Assembly: GCA_021464245.1 (NCBI GenBank)
Contig: JADCRB010000119.1
Location: 332,553 to 396,552 of the forward strand
Reading direction: 5' to 3'
Length of the DNA: 64,000 nt
Source of the DNA: Carallia brachiata
Taxonomy: Eukaryota > Streptophyta > Magnoliopsida > Malpighiales > Rhizophoraceae
The notes beneath the pieces were generated by a model. It searched no databases, was not told the DNA's origin, and was given only the letters and a program-made list of their open reading frames with translations. Positions 1 through 13,185 of this stretch are shown here, piece after piece. The position numbers and the translations under genes were made by a program. How positions within the stretch are numbered: the stretch's first letter is position 1; every line of letters starts with the position of its first letter.

Positions 1-843
1 TTTTCGGAGTCTCCCCCGCTCAAAACCCCCCCAACCAATAATTTGTTGTGCTGCTTGCTACTACTAGTATTTGACTAAAGATCCATAACAAATCTAAACA
101 AAAAGTCTTTTGGTGCTCTTTTTATTTCGTTGTTTATTTTTTTCAAATCGTTAGTTTTTTCTTATTGTCTGTATTTTGGATTCTCAGACCTACATGAATC
201 AGAATCGAGTTAATTAAGGGTAAGATTTCCGGATTGCTTTCGCTCTCTCTCTCTCTCTCTCCTCTCTCTTGCTCGATGATTTGTAATTAATATTTCCGCC
301 ATTGGGATCCTCACATGCGCGGCATTTGGTGGGCGAAGGAATCAATCAACAATCTTAATTTAACAACTTAATCTAATTTATAGAATATGATAATAAAATA
401 TACCTTTGGCTGGCTTGTAATGAGTTTTTTTTTTTTTTTTGTTTGTTTTTTTTTTGTTTTTCGTTCGCTGTTATTCGTAAAAGTAGTTTGAAAAAGGAAA
501 GCCTTTTTGATTCTTTAGATATAAGGATTCCCGCATTTTACATACTGGTTAATTTTCGTCCATCTCTTGATTACTAGAGGAGATTTCTCGACCATGACTT
601 GTAATTACTGTTTTGCTGGCCCTGTAGTTCATTCTTCTGTTAGCTTCTCATAATTTTCCGCATTTGTTCTCATTATATTCCGAATGAGAAATTATTGATC
701 AATTATGTTGTTTTTGTTTGGGTTTCTTAATTAATTTGATCATTTTTGGTTTGCCTTTGACGGTTTTCATAATGTTGCTGGACTTTGATGGTTATTTCTT
801 TGGTCAGAGATTTGCTGCCAAACCCCAGTCTGGTTTTACTTAG
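1..843 (+). promoter_or_regulatory. 5'UTR exon and 5'UTR intron of the PP2C gene
   Basis: The stretch before the start codon looks like a transcribed leader split by an intron. A leader exon probably ends at 219 (AAGG followed by GTAAGA) and the acceptor TTTTACTTAG lies at 834-843. A short upstream ORF (ATG at 194, stop TAA ending at 217, 7 codons) sits in the leader exon. A (CT)n run at about 242-262 and T-rich stretches lie in the intron. The transcription start and promoter may be outside the window. Confidence 0.5.
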
Positions 844-3800
844 ATGTTATGCAACGGCTACCTCAGGGGAGTGATTGCCCAAGTTGGAATAATCTCCAGG
901 ACAGGTGCTCAGTTCAGCAACGTTGGGAGGAGTTTTCATGTTGGTCTCCGCTTAAGCCGTGCGTCGAATCGTGGACTTTCGAGGAGCATAGTAATGATGG
1001 TTGATCCTGGCTCCGCAGCAAATAGGGGACCCATTGTTGATCCCTTGCCGGCGAAAATTGATGAGGTTGGATGTGTTAGTGGAGCATGGAAAAGGTGATT
1101 GCAAGTTACTTGTTTTCATGCATATGGTTACATTGTGAAATTTTGGGGCGATATATGCTGTAAAGATTTGCTTAAAGCATTGTGGGCCTTAAGAGAATGC
1201 TAGTAATTATAAGTTGTCCATGTTTGAGAATATTTCAAAAATAGAACTTGTGACCATTGAATGTCTCTTTTGGTTTTTCTTGTGGTTATCTTTATGATGT
1301 TCCTCGTAAAGTAATCATAGCCTACCTTGCTGCTTTGAAGGTCACAAGTTCACTCTGATTCCACTATTTCCAAATGGAGAGATGGACTATGATCCATCTC
1401 TCCATTTGTTTTTCTTTAGATGGTCGTGCTCTATTTATTTGTGTACTCTTTTTCGTAGATAATTAATATCAACTGGACATTAACAAGTGTGTGGTCAGGG
1501 ATATATCACTTTTGATCAGAATAGTCAGCTCGTCTTATAGGTATTTATTTTTGGTGCAAGCTATTCTTAACCCGGTTCTTACATTATTTGCAGCGAAGAT
1601 GGAAAACTGAGCTGTGGGTACTCAAGTTTTAGGGGAAAAAGAGCAACGATGGAGGATTTCTATGATATGAGAAATGCAACCATTGATGGGAAAGCAGTCT
1701 ACATGTTTGGAATCTTTGATGGTTAGAGTCCTGAATAATCCTTTTCCTTAATGAAGTTGGCATATTTTGTAGTCCTGTATTTCATTTTAGTCTGTCAGAA
1801 CCTGGTACTGTGGAAGAATACCTGCTGGTGCATGATATTGATTTTTTAGCTATTTGTCACTTTTCAGCTGACCAACTGTTAGATATACAGTAAATGATCT
1901 GTGAAAGAAATGCCTGTCATATGAAAACGGCCTAAACTTTTTGAAGACAGTTTTAGTGTTAATGGCTCTTACGAATGTCATGCTGCATAAGAGGCAATTA
2001 GCTGCTTTGTTGGGATGTGAACTGGTGCCTAGTTATTTGTCAAGATAAAGATCTTAGGAAAAAAAAATAATAGATTTGATTATGGAAACTGCTGAAGGGG
2101 ATTTCTTTGAGTTTAAACTACTCACATTCTAGCATGTCAACTGCCTATAACAAGTTATATAGGTATAGGATGTGAAGTTTGAGATCCCTCTCTTTTCTTT
2201 TGGGAAAGAAGTGGGTGGTGGTGGAAATGAGTATTATTATTGTTAACAATTATTTGATGTGTTACAGGCCATGGTGGTTCCCGTGCTGCTGAGTATTTGA
2301 AGGAGCACCTATTCGAGAATCTATTAAAACATCCGCAATTTGTGATAGACCCCAAATTGGCTATAAGTGCGTGCAAGTTTTCTGATTCCTCATATCATTT
2401 GCCTCCTGTTGTCAATATGATCATGCTATCTAGCATATGTTTTTGTTGTAAGTGCCCTGGATGCTGGGTCCCATGTAGCGCTGATGTTTTCAGACTTGTT
2501 TGTTGAGGAGATTTCACGACCAATTTACGGGGTCCAAGTCATCTTCTCAGCTGATACTGCAGAGCACAAGTTTTCAACAATAGGATTTTGACTACAGAAT
2601 ATACTTGTTGACATGCAGATGAAACATATCAACAGACTGACGTGGACTTTTTGGACTCAGAAAAAGACTCCTATCGCGATGATGGTTCTACTGCTTCAAC
2701 AGCAGTCTTAGTGGGTGACCATCTTTATGTTGCTAATGTCGGAGACTCACGAACCATAATATCGAAGGCTGGAAAAGGTACTGCTTATGGTTTAAATTGC
2801 ATGTTTTTTTCATGCAATTGTTTCCAGAAATATGCTTGTTTTCTACTTTAGGAAAGTGTTTTATATATAAACAGGGCTTACGAACAAATTTTACAAACAT
2901 ATTTGAAATCTAATAAATGTTGATCAGTCACATTGGGTCCCATTAATGCATGCCACGTGCTATGATCTAATTTGGCTGCATTTGGTGCTTGTATTATTTA
3001 TTTATAAAACTGATTGGTAACGATAGAATCTGCTTAATTTGACCTTTTCTGGATTTGGAAATTTAATGTCATAGTGGATGATAAATCTTCACATAATGGA
3101 ATAACAATAAACACGTCACTGAATGGCCGCTATTAAAAACTTAGAGGAATTAAGCAACATTGACATGGCAAAAAAGGTTTTGAATTGACGCTGGATTGAA
3201 GCCAACATTGCTGTTGCTAGCACATATTAATTATGTAGTTAAAAACATTTAGTGCCTGCCTGCATATATGTAATGAATCTTTTTTTCTTTGGCAGGGGCT
3301 TGTGAAGGGGGGTTTTGAGAGGGGGTGGGGTGCATCTGAATGATAAGATTCCTACGCTATTTTTGCAAGTAGTTTAGTGTTTTCTACGGAGACCTATTAC
3401 ATGGGGATTCAGCATTGCTGAATAAACTAATAGAAGAAAAACCTGTTAACATAGAGGGCATCTTGTAAGTAATGCATGGAGTGTACTGCGCATAATAGAA
3501 AGATCTTTTCTTGTATAAAGGAAGGGGTAACTCGCTCTATTTCCAAAGCACTGCCACCATTGAGTTTGGAACCCTGAACAGATTAGAGGTTAGGTTTGCC
3601 AGGCAGACAAGCCGAGTCAGCAGTAATAGTCACACTATTATTGTTGAAACTTGCTTGAACATAAATAACTCCTGTTTTAAGTTATTAGAATCAGGTGAAG
3701 ATTATTATGTTCAGAATAGGAAACCAAGCAAATGTTTTCTTTTAAGAGCACATAAAACACTATATTTGAGGCTGCGGCTGGTAGATGTTAATCTTGCATA

Positions 3801-5794
3801 AGTTGTGTTGAATGTGATTTTTAATTGTCATCTATACTTCAAGGAATTTTGATTCTTTTTTTCCGTTTTCTCCCTTACAGCCATTCCCCTCTCGGAGGAC
3901 CATAAGCCAAACAGAAGTGATGAGCGGAAGAGAATTGAAAATGCTGGGGGTGTAGTGATGTGGTTAGGTAAAGCTGTTAAAAGTTTTTAGCCTGTTCAGT
4001 TGGCTATGATTATGAATTTCGAGCATTAATTTGTATGATCTGCTGGTGGTTGTCATTAACTTTTGCTGTAGACATGTTGGCATATTTTTTTCTTTTGGAT
4101 TGTCTGGAGGAAGTTAAAAGTTTAGAGGGTGAAAGTTTGGGAGCCCAGTTGTCATGGATCTTCTAATTGAGTTAAATTTTGGCAGAATTGATATGGAATC
4201 CAACTGATAGGTTGACTGCTCTTTGTGTTAGCTCTCTTGCAGCCTGGTTTTTCTAATAACCTAGAGATCGCTGTAACAGCAATAACAATCAGATGATTTG
4301 TGCTAATCAATTTTTAGGCAGATTTTGGATATGGATTTCTCCAGGCAGTATCTTGTGTATCCTACCTATCAATGGTGAACTTGATGAATTTGAGAATGTC
4401 CTCACCCATCCTAGACCTTTTTTGATTCTGCTGCTCTAATTGGAGTACATAACCAATTCATGGTCCTGACCTGCCTGCCTGCTTGCAAAAGATTACACCC
4501 ACCAAATTTGCATCCTTGTTAGAAATTTTACCGTGTTCCCTAACATGCCACATTGGATTAAAAAAAAGGGAAATTCAGTTTTGTGACTTCATCTGTTTTA
4601 TTTATTACACATGCTTCAAAATGCGAGAACTTTGAGATGGTGACTCCTGAATGCCAAAATCGTCATTATGCTTTGATCATCTTATCAGGCACTTGGAGGG
4701 TAGGAGGTGTACTAGCTATGTCCCGTGCTTTTGGTAACCGTATGTTGAAGCAATATGTTGTTGCAGAACCTGAGATCCAGGTAACATTTTAGATGTATTA
4801 ACGGCCTTGTAAAATCTTTATGACATGCACTTTAATTTCTTGCTTATGATGTTTACTTTAGTAAATTGAGCTGATATTGTTCTGTCTCTACTATTTAATA
4901 GAGGAACTTATGTGGGTAAAGCTCCTGAATAAAAACATTTGAAAGTTTTTCATTGGTTTTTGTGTTGCCTTCAGAAACATTCCAGAAACAAAATTTTCTT
5001 CCTCCGTTGTGTGTGTTCGTATTATTTTTCAGTAATAAATACCCTGTAGAGGATCCAGCTTGTTAAAGATGTAACCGGATCCTTGGATTTGAATTTGCCT
5101 TCTTCGAAGATGACAAGTCTAAGGAATAGTGGAAGGCTACTGTTTGGCATGGTCTAACTTGAAAACATATGCAGAACAACTAGTATTTTTAATATCTATC
5201 ATCCCTTTAATGCCTCTGTTTATACTTTGATCAGATTGTTGTTGGAATTTTGGGTTTGATAGCTTTGATAGTTGCAAATCTATCAGACAGTTAAAGAAAA
5301 ATTGTGTTTTTTACATACCCCAGGAGCAGGTAATAGATGAAGAGATTGAGTTGCTTGTACTTGCGAGTGATGGACTATGGGATGTAGTACCTAATGAGGT
5401 AAGCATGCAGATTTTCACGCTCTCTCTCTCTCTCTCTCTCTCTCCCTCCCCCCCTCCCTACCCCCCATTTACAAACATCAAAGCACTTTGTGTGCACACA
5501 TTTTCTCATGATGGAAATTCGTTCTCTGGATAGAACATGTTTGCCTTTTCCATTCTTCCCTTGGACATACGTTCCACACTTAACAGGATTTCTCATATGA
5601 CGACGGAAACTTGTGCATTTTGTGTGTGTTGTCCTCAGGATGCTGTTTCACTTGCCCGAACTGAAGAACCTGAGGGAGCTGCAAGGAAATTAACTGAGGC
5701 TGCTTTTACTCGTGGCAGTGCTGACAACATAACATGCATTGTGGTGAGATTCCACCACAGTGAGGTCAATGTGGCCCATCCCCAAGGTGACTAG
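844..5794 (+). CDS. Protein phosphatase 2C, PP2C76-like (8 coding exons)
   Basis: Mg/Mn-dependent Ser/Thr phosphatase. Coding exons: 844-1094, 1594-1721, 2268-2366, 2619-2777, 3881-3967, 4689-4780, 5324-5398, 5639-5794; all junctions are GT-AG and in phase, giving 348 residues. Metal-site motifs are complete: TMED near residue 108, DGHGG at 126-130, DDGSTAST at 180-187, LASDGLWD with D288, GSADNIT with D326-N327. The start is the first ATG after a 5'UTR intron whose acceptor directly abuts it. The N-terminus (about 83 residues, Arg/Ser-rich) resembles Arabidopsis PP2C76 (At5g53140) as I recall it; the long acidic tail of that protein is missing, the reading frame ending soon after VVRFHHSE. 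An L stands where relatives have A before GTWRVGG. By overall similarity it is not a clade A ABA co-receptor, despite the PYL gene nearby. Substrate unknown. Confidence 0.93.
5412..5460 (+). repeat. CT microsatellite and C-rich tract in PP2C intron 7
   Basis: About a dozen CT units followed by C-rich sequence lie just inside the last intron of the PP2C gene, roughly 20 bases after the 5' splice site at 5398. CU-rich RNA of this kind is a typical PTB-binding context, but no function is shown. Confidence 0.8.
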
Positions 5795-6571
5795 TGTCAA
5801 GTATTTGTTTGGCAGGTGTGGACATTTACCCATTTTAGGTAATCAAATGCCAAATCCTTGCATGCATGATATCTGAATATGCATATCAAGGAGGAACTTA
5901 TTTATTCATTCTTGGTTTTTTCTTCCCCGCAAATTTTCGTTGTGTGTTAATAACTTGGACGCTTGAGACTTTTTTCTCTGTAAGTTGTCCATAGCGTCAA
6001 CCGGTTGTTTCTTTGCATAAGCGACGGATTTCGCCTTCCTGCCTTTGTCCTTTCTGTTCCCCTGCTCTCATTAGGTCCACTTATCAGCTAACGGAGCTAA
6101 GTCTTGGTGAGACCTTTACACATGTTTGTGAAACGTTACTGCCAGTCACATAAATGGCTAATTGAGGGAGTAAAATGTAACAAAAATTGGGCGAGGCAAT
6201 ACCGAATAAAATGCAAAATCGGGGTGTTCGTAAATCAGTCGCGTCGCCAGAAATTGGGCTTGTTGTGTCGTCACCACGAGGACCAAAAGATGCTTTGTTG
6301 GTTCGGGGATCCAATTTTTCCTCATTAACCCATTAACTTGGAAAGAGAAGAATCATGGTTAGGAAATTCGTTTGTACACGAGGGATTTAAATTCGCATCG
6401 ACATTCGATAGGATTAATGATACTTGTGCTTGTGTACACTTGTGGGATTGGGTTCGTGATTCCTGTTGGATTTTGAGAGTATGCTCTTATTGTGGTTCAG
6501 TGCAATGGCTCTTATTCACGATCCACGATAAAATAGCACAATCTTTCTTGAGCAGAATGTTACTCATGTAT

Positions 6572-6617
<46 letters not shown>

Positions 6618-8034
6618 CAAAGAAGAAATATGGCCGCGGCACCTTTTTCCTTAGCTTTTGTGCTTCCGTTTCCGCTCCTCGAATAATTACGAGTGATGGA
6701 GGGCAACCTAGGCCGGAGTTCACCCTTGGCTTGGTCATGAATTTAAATTTGCACAAAATATATAATACATAGTGTACAATAAATAATACTAAATTTTTAA
6801 TGCCACATAATGTATTGCTATTTCTTTGATATGTTGTACAATATATAATAATTTGCATAATATAATTTTAACCAGCTATTTTAATATGTATATTGCATGT
6901 ATTAAACATGTGATACAGTTTTGGTCATGATATATATTGTATGAGTTCGCATTATTAATTTTTATCTAAAACATAAAAATATATATTTTTTAGTGATTAG
7001 CATGACGATTCATGTAAACCACATATAAACCATGAAAATATTAGGTTTAGGTATGTTATTTCTACCAGTATTAAGAATTGTAAATCAAGTCACAAGTAAT
7101 TAAGTACTGTTGATACATTCGTTCTTTTATTATTTTTCCCCGTTATATTGATTTAATTTATTCTGTTATTAGATTATAGACATGCATTATTTTATAATTT
7201 TTCACACAATAAATTACGAAAGTTGGTTGGTCAATTTTTCATGAGGAAAACCCTCTAGTAAACTGCCTTGACTTTGACGACCGATCGTTGACTAGCTTCT
7301 ACAAGTAATTAATCGGAACCTGAGGCATCCCACCCAATAAGTGCGATCAAATACTAACATGAAAAAACGAATTAATAAGACAAAAATATATAAATCACGT
7401 CATAAATGATACTCTTCCCGACTTAATTGTTTTTTTTTTTTTGGGTACATCTTCCCGACTTAATTGTCCGATTAATTGATGTGAACAAATCTGATTTAAC
7501 AAGATAAAAATATTAGAAGAAAAGTTTCGTATTTTAATCTCACTTCTCTCCTCTCATATTACGTTTGTTTTGTTCGATAGATTAGTCAACTAACCAAGTT
7601 GGGAAGAACAATAGTACTCAGCCACAAATATATACGACGTACGTCTTTTGTTCAGATATTTTTGTCATGCACTCAAATATGTACGTGGATATGGAACCCT
7701 TAAGTTTACCTTGTACTCCAATAAATGGAATCTATCATTACCAAGGCAAATGACCTTTTATAATATTAGTTGTCATTTTTATGCTAATTACCGCCCGTCT
7801 TCGTTGAAGGCATCAGTACATTAATTGATTAAAGAGTCTTGGAAGCAATGTATATACTATGTTTTGTTGAACGATGCATCTTAATATATTGTGGCAACAA
7901 GATCATCCTAATTAATTAAAAATTGCAAAGGAAACTTCGTTGGTAGCTCGTCAAGTCGTCATGGGTCACGTACTCACGTTCGAGAAATTAAAGGCGAAAG
8001 TGCAGGAAAACTTCAACGGTGATACCCTTGTTCA
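5795..8034. other. Spacer after the PP2C gene
   Basis: Contains the PP2C 3'UTR (no single poly(A) site could be fixed) followed by AT-rich DNA. There is a poly-A and (TA)n microsatellite at about 6570-6620. Reading frames near 6084-6860 show no family similarity and overlap low-complexity sequence. No gene seen. Confidence 0.6.
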
Positions 8035-8400
8035 ATTGTGTTTGGAGTGAGAGAAAATGTAGGAAAATGAGGGAAAAGAGAAAGTAACTGGAGAAAAAAT
8101 AAAGTTATTTAGAGTGGTAGAGAAAATTGAGAGAAAAGAAGTATGGTGAAAGAAAAAGTGAATAGTAATTTATAAGAGAAAATATGATGAAAAAAATAAA
8201 ATTATTTAAAGTAATATAAAAAGTTAGAAGAAAGGGAGTATGGTAAAAAAAATAAATAATAATTTATGAAAGAAAAAATAATAAAAAAATAAAATTATTT
8301 AAAATAATATAAAAAATTAAAAAAATATATAAAAAATAAATAAATAATAATAATTATAACTTTCTTTTATTTATTCCTTTTTCCCTTATAACATAAACAA
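8035..8400 (+). repeat. Purine-rich dispersed element, copy 1
   Basis: Begins TTGTGTTTGGAGTGAGAG and ends near ATAACATAAACAAGC. The interior is made of about 90-bp units, each with AAAATTATTTAAAGTRAT, a TATGGTRAAAG block and an AATTTATRAGAGAAAA block, repeated about two and a half times. The same units recur at 46386-46780 (opposite strand), 49193-49500 and 57085-57470. It looks like a small non-autonomous element with imperfect inverted ends (GTTTG type); no protein is encoded. Confidence 0.6.
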
Positions 8401-9184
8401 GCTCTGGGATGCGACTATTATTTTATTGGATTTTCGTGGACAAACAATGGGTTACGTTCCAGTTTCCGCGCACACAGATACGCTCGCTCCCTGTTAGACA
8501 CACCTACCGATGTCCTGCCGGTACTAGACGGGCCTAAGGCTTTGTTAGTACGTGAATTACAGGCATATGCAGTACACATGCCTGCTTTATTTTTTTAAGT
8601 TATAAAGATACAACGTAAATTCCCTATTTTATAATTTACTTCCAATCTCCCTCCTTTTATTGGTTTGGTTCCTTCTAGAATCTTAATTAACTTATACGCC
8701 TGTTTTCTTCTTCTTTTTTAATAAAAAATTAAAAAATATATATAACAAAAACAATGAAATATATTTTTGTGTTTTTTTAATCCGTTAAAAAACTTATTAA
8801 ATTTTAAACTACATAATATATATAACTTTCTCATTTTCATAAATTTTATGTATTTTCTTTTTAAATTACAATTTGATACATCCAATTTAAAGTCTAATTA
8901 TTGAGTATATGAAATAATAAGTATACTTGTTTTTCATTGACAAAAGGCTGCCTATTCTTGTCATTTTGTTTCTTTTTTTTTTTTTCACCTTAACGACTAA
9001 CGAGCAAGCAATTACCTTAACCGAATGCCAATATGTTGTAACGATGTCGAGTCATAAATGTGCATTTATTGCATAAAATCTGTGAAGATTACCGCATAAT
9101 ATTTATTTTCACAAATTTTGGCTTCTCTTACCTTACATGGCATTTTCCCCCTTTAGAACACGTATATTTCATTGAGTCTTGTTA
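8401..9184. other. AT-rich spacer
   Basis: No gene, RNA or element with recognisable ends was seen here. Short pyrimidine runs only. Confidence 0.5.
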
Positions 9185-9400
9185 CGTAAATGTGGAAAAA
9201 CAGATGCAGAGAAGATTGAAAATTTTTTTGCATAACTAATTAAATTATTTGTACAACTAAACGCTTAATTTTTGCAAAAAAAAAAAAAAAAGATGAAAAA
9301 ATATTTTAAAATTTTATTACAATAGTTCAGCATCAGGTTGCACAAATAATTCAATTAATTGTACAAAAATATTTTTCCTTTTCCCCGTCCACGTATATTT
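9185..9400. mobile_element. MITE with about 70-bp inverted arms, family A copy 1
   Basis: Left arm (9190-9262) and the reverse complement of the right arm (9325-9396) match through AAATTTTTTTGCATAACTAA and ATTATTTGTACAAC against ATTTTTGTACAATTAATTGA and ATTATTTGTGCAAC. The outer ends share a GTGGACGGG-like start. The centre (AAAATATTTTAAAATTTTATTACAA) matches the centre of the 38195-38430 element in opposite orientation. No coding capacity. The exact ends and target duplication could not be fixed by eye. Confidence 0.65.
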
Positions 9401-9689
9401 TTCCTATTCCATTTTGTCTCCCACGCGTTTACCTTAACAAGCAGAGTTACTTAATCATTAAGATTTAAGATAAATAATTTTATTGAATTGTTAGGTTATT
9501 TCTTAATTGGTTTGTGATGAATTGCGTTAATTGGACTGCTCAGAACATAACAATGGAGAAAATCTTGTGATGCAATTATTGTAAGTGGTCAAGTCTCGGT
9601 CCAAAACTTCGAGGAGGTTACTCTGAATAGACACGTAAACCTATTTTGGACTTCAATTGTGGTAAAGCAACAGTTTTAAAGTTGTACAT

Positions 9690-9807
9690 GCTATATATAT
9701 GTATATATATATATACCTCTAAAGTCTCTGAATGCCTCCATCTTTCCCCCTATATATACATAAATGATCCTTTCTCCATTGCACCTCTGTCTCTCGTCTA
9801 CCATTCA

Positions 9808-9851
<44 letters not shown>

Positions 9852-9973
9852 GTTTCTTCATCTCTTCAGGTTTCAAAGAAAGCTTAGCTCGTTGTCTCCT
9901 TCAGAAGGCACATTGGTCCGCCAAGAAGAACTTACCAGAAATCGCCTTGCGTAGCGGCAGATACTCGAATCCG
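9690..9973 (+). promoter_or_regulatory. TATA-rich promoter and 5'UTR-like exon (orphan or distal TPP leader)
   Basis: TATATA motifs at 9690-9716 and 9749-9758 precede a CT-rich leader with about 19 CT repeats (9811-9848), then a GC-balanced stretch ending AATCCG, followed at 9974 by a good donor GTAAGC. This is the usual look of a plant 5'UTR exon with a leader intron. The next convincing same-strand coding exon belongs to the trehalose-phosphate phosphatase at 13368, so this may be its distal first exon (3.35-kb leader intron). It could equally be the stub of another transcript, because a second possible TPP leader lies at 13103-13185. Confidence 0.4.
9811..9848 (+). repeat. CT microsatellite in the leader-like exon
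   Basis: About 19 uninterrupted CT units, a common feature of plant 5'UTRs and a likely polymorphic marker. Confidence 0.9.
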
Positions 9974-12900
9974 GTAAGCTTTTGTTTCATTCACCTTTCT
10001 TTCTTTTGCATCATCGCTCTCCCCCTCTCGCCTCCTACTCTTGATATTTGACACAGACGTATAATTATTATTGTTTTCTCTGTTTTTTTCTTTTTTATTT
10101 TTGATTTCTATTTTATTCCGCTTTCTGTATTTGATAATGGTGAAAAGAGAGAAGAACTTGATCTTCTTAATAATTCCCCGGCAGCAACCAAACGGCGGCA
10201 CTACTACTAGTTGCTTCTAAAATTAAATAAACGAGAGTAGATTCAATTCTTTTCTTCATTATTATTATTATTTTTTTTGTTTTATTTTATTTTATTTTTT
10301 TGCATTACAGAAACAAAAGAAGAGTTTTGGAGCTTTGGGATGTCCTTTTTGCTTTGCTTAACCCTAATTAATTAGTTAATTAATACCATTTCATTTTGCC
10401 TTTAAAAAACCTTCGTTTCGTTTTGTGTTCCAAAAGCTGCAATTCCGCGAGAAACATGGCGAATGAAGCGAAAAGGCAGTTGCCTACTTGCTGGTCGTTT
10501 TTTTTTTCTCGCTCCTCATGAAACATAACATCCCTTTGTTTTTTTTTCTTTGACTCCTCAACAGTCCTCCTCACGCATGCCACTATCGCGTGTACTGCAC
10601 GCACTTTCTTTTTTGGTCCTCTTTCTCTCTCTTTGATCGTTGACCTTACAGAGCGTGCAAATGAGTGGTATTTGGGTCGTACACGTGTCCCTTCAAAGGG
10701 CCCCATGAGCTGACTGGTCCAGATGGCCCGTTTTACCCTTCACGACAGACGCGATTGAAACTGTGCGTGGACAGACCCACCCACCGCGCCGTGGGGCCAT
10801 TTGACCCTTCAACTACCTGGTTGGGCTGACCACAAAAAAGAAAATAAATAAATTATACCTGGTTGGGCAGCGGTTTCGTTACTCCAAGCCCATTAAATTA
10901 TAGGACCGGTCTCTGGTTGACCTGTAAATTTGCCACGCGTACGGCTAAAATTCTAGTATGGACTATCGAGAGACGATGGAGCCTGCCTTCAGTAACAAAC
11001 AAAACAAAACAAAGGAAAAAGGTGTCGTTAGACTTTTCTTCCTTTCATGGGATCTGTGTGGAGCCCCTCAAAAAGGGTCAGTTGTCCAAACCATAGTACT
11101 TAGTACCTAATTAACGGTTAATCTGCTGATGGTAGTTAGTGACAATGAAAGCTTGGGAAAAGAGACGCTTAGGCTTTTGGTCCTCTTCAATCAAGTCATG
11201 TGAGTTTTTTGTCAGTTTATCTAAATTAAATCAACTGATTGAGAGATAAAATAATTAAAAAAAAGTAAATTCTTAATTTTTTTATTGTCATACTATTATT
11301 ACTATTTAAGTTACAAATTCATGAATTTTACGGTGTGTTTTTTGTTAGCCTCGATTGCTTTGATTCTTGAATTTGATAGTGAGCATTTGTTATTGGTCTA
11401 TTCTGTTCAATTAAACCATACAAGTGGACAACTAACCTACAACACACATGTCATTAGCCCATGAAATGTGTCACTATCAGAGACATGCATTGGCCAACAT
11501 TCCAACTCATTATATTTCACGTTGCTAATCTATAGTCGAATATAATTGTGTCTTGGAAAATACTAAATAGTAGGTTATTGGATGATTAAATTTTTTTTTA
11601 AAAAAAATAAATTAACAGATATACTGTTAAATGAATTATATAACTGTTTTATTATTACTTAAGTAGTTGACTATTGTGTTTTTATTCAAGCAAACATAAA
11701 CAATACACACATATACATATGGGAAATAGTTAGTGGCCAAATGATTTGGCCAAAAAAAAAAAAAAAAAAGGCTAAATTTGAATAAGATAAAAAACAAAGT
11801 TTGGAAACAAATTTTTTTTTAAAAAGTCAAGGTTTATAGTTAACTATATTTAGAATTTGAATTTTTTTTTTTACAAAAAAGAAGAGTATGGACATTAGGT
11901 GCTATATAAGTATGATCACCTAATGGACATATACATGTCGCATGATGTCTTAATACTCCGTTGTGATTTTCTTTGGGAGATTATCGGAATTTCGTTGCCT
12001 TTCCTGGGTAGTTTCCTTGCAAAACTTTCTGACACTTTGTCCTATGCTTTGTGTCTGTTTCCCAAGGATTAAGTTTCGCTAGTCCAAACCGTGTGTAGAC
12101 GTGTTCGACATTACAACAACCAGATGTTTATGATTTCTAGATGGAATCATTTGACCTAGTGACACGCGATATTGGTCTTTTCTACTTCTTGACTGTCTGA
12201 TAAAGGCAATCACTTGCTTCTCAAGCATCTCCTTCCCTGTTCACACTTTCGGTTGCACAGGTCAAGGGTCAGTTTTTTCTCTAGTCTAATAAGCATAGAT
12301 CATATGACTTAGGAACATAGATGGTTATACGCATGGCCTCCTCATCTTCGTTGGGGGTCCTTCGATTCGTCAATCCTGGACTGGGGGAACTCTAATACCT
12401 TTGGCTCATTCTAGTTAATCCATGTTAGTGAGGTCTATAGTACAGTTATTGAGCCTCTGTTTTTATCCGTTCAGTTTAGTTAACCATGTGCTGTGCTGAT
12501 AGGAGGACTAAAATTTAGGAAAATTTAGGACAAATCTGAGTGGACTCAAAAGTAGTGGACTCAAGTAGACACAATTGTATTAATATTTTGTATACTTTAA
12601 GGAGCGCAACAGGCTTCTAAGTGTATTCCTCAGAATCCTAATAACAGTTGCCTGGGAACCAATAAATTGCCAATTGGATGAAAAAATAGAAACTTATTTT
12701 GTCTTTGGGTGTGATTGCAAATCTATCAAGCTCATACATAGACGCTTTACCGTTCCAAGAGGTTTTAAGTGACTTTGAACAAAATCTGACGGCCGACAAT
12801 GACATAACATACGTTGAAATACTGATCTCATGGGCTGTATCCTATTTTGGTTTGTGGGGTTACATGTCTAAACAAGAGACTAGGAGTATGCTGAAATACA

Positions 12901-13102
12901 AGATTTAGCTACACACCCAACTCAAATCTTATCGACTGGCTCGGATTCTTTGATTTCGGTACGCCTTTGGCCAGGATGTCGAGACCACTACTTTTGGGAC
13001 CGTCTCATTTGTGCTTCCCACCTTTTCATCTTCATCTCCTCAAACTACGCGCGGGTCTACCGAAGACCTTCTCGGCTGCATAGTATTCGTTCATTTACAT
13101 GC
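9974..13102. other. Spacer or long leader intron upstream of TPP
   Basis: No supported gene. The part from 11940 to 13100 is less AT-rich than its surroundings and looks like unique sequence; its longest same-strand frame (12699-12908) has no recognisable similarity. A TAACCCTAA telo-box-like word lies near 10360 and a small hairpin (TGGCCAAATGATTTGGCCA) at about 11733-11751. Confidence 0.5.
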
Positions 13103-13185
13103 TATAAATATCCTTAACCCAGGTGCTAGAGATAGCAGCTGAAGCGACCCAAAAGCTTGCGAACCTGCACGAAAGTGAAGCGCAG
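13103..13185 (+). promoter_or_regulatory. Proximal TATA box and short leader exon of TPP
   Basis: TATAAATA at 13103-13110 is followed some 75 bases later by CGCAG at 13185 and a donor-like GTACAT. The matching acceptor would be TGTGTAG ending at 13327, just upstream of the TPP start at 13368. This gives a compact promoter and leader as an alternative to the distal exon at 9790-9973. Confidence 0.4.

Noticed and set aside
6338..6772. 144-codon frame
   Set aside because: Runs through poly-A and TA repeats; translation is low complexity.
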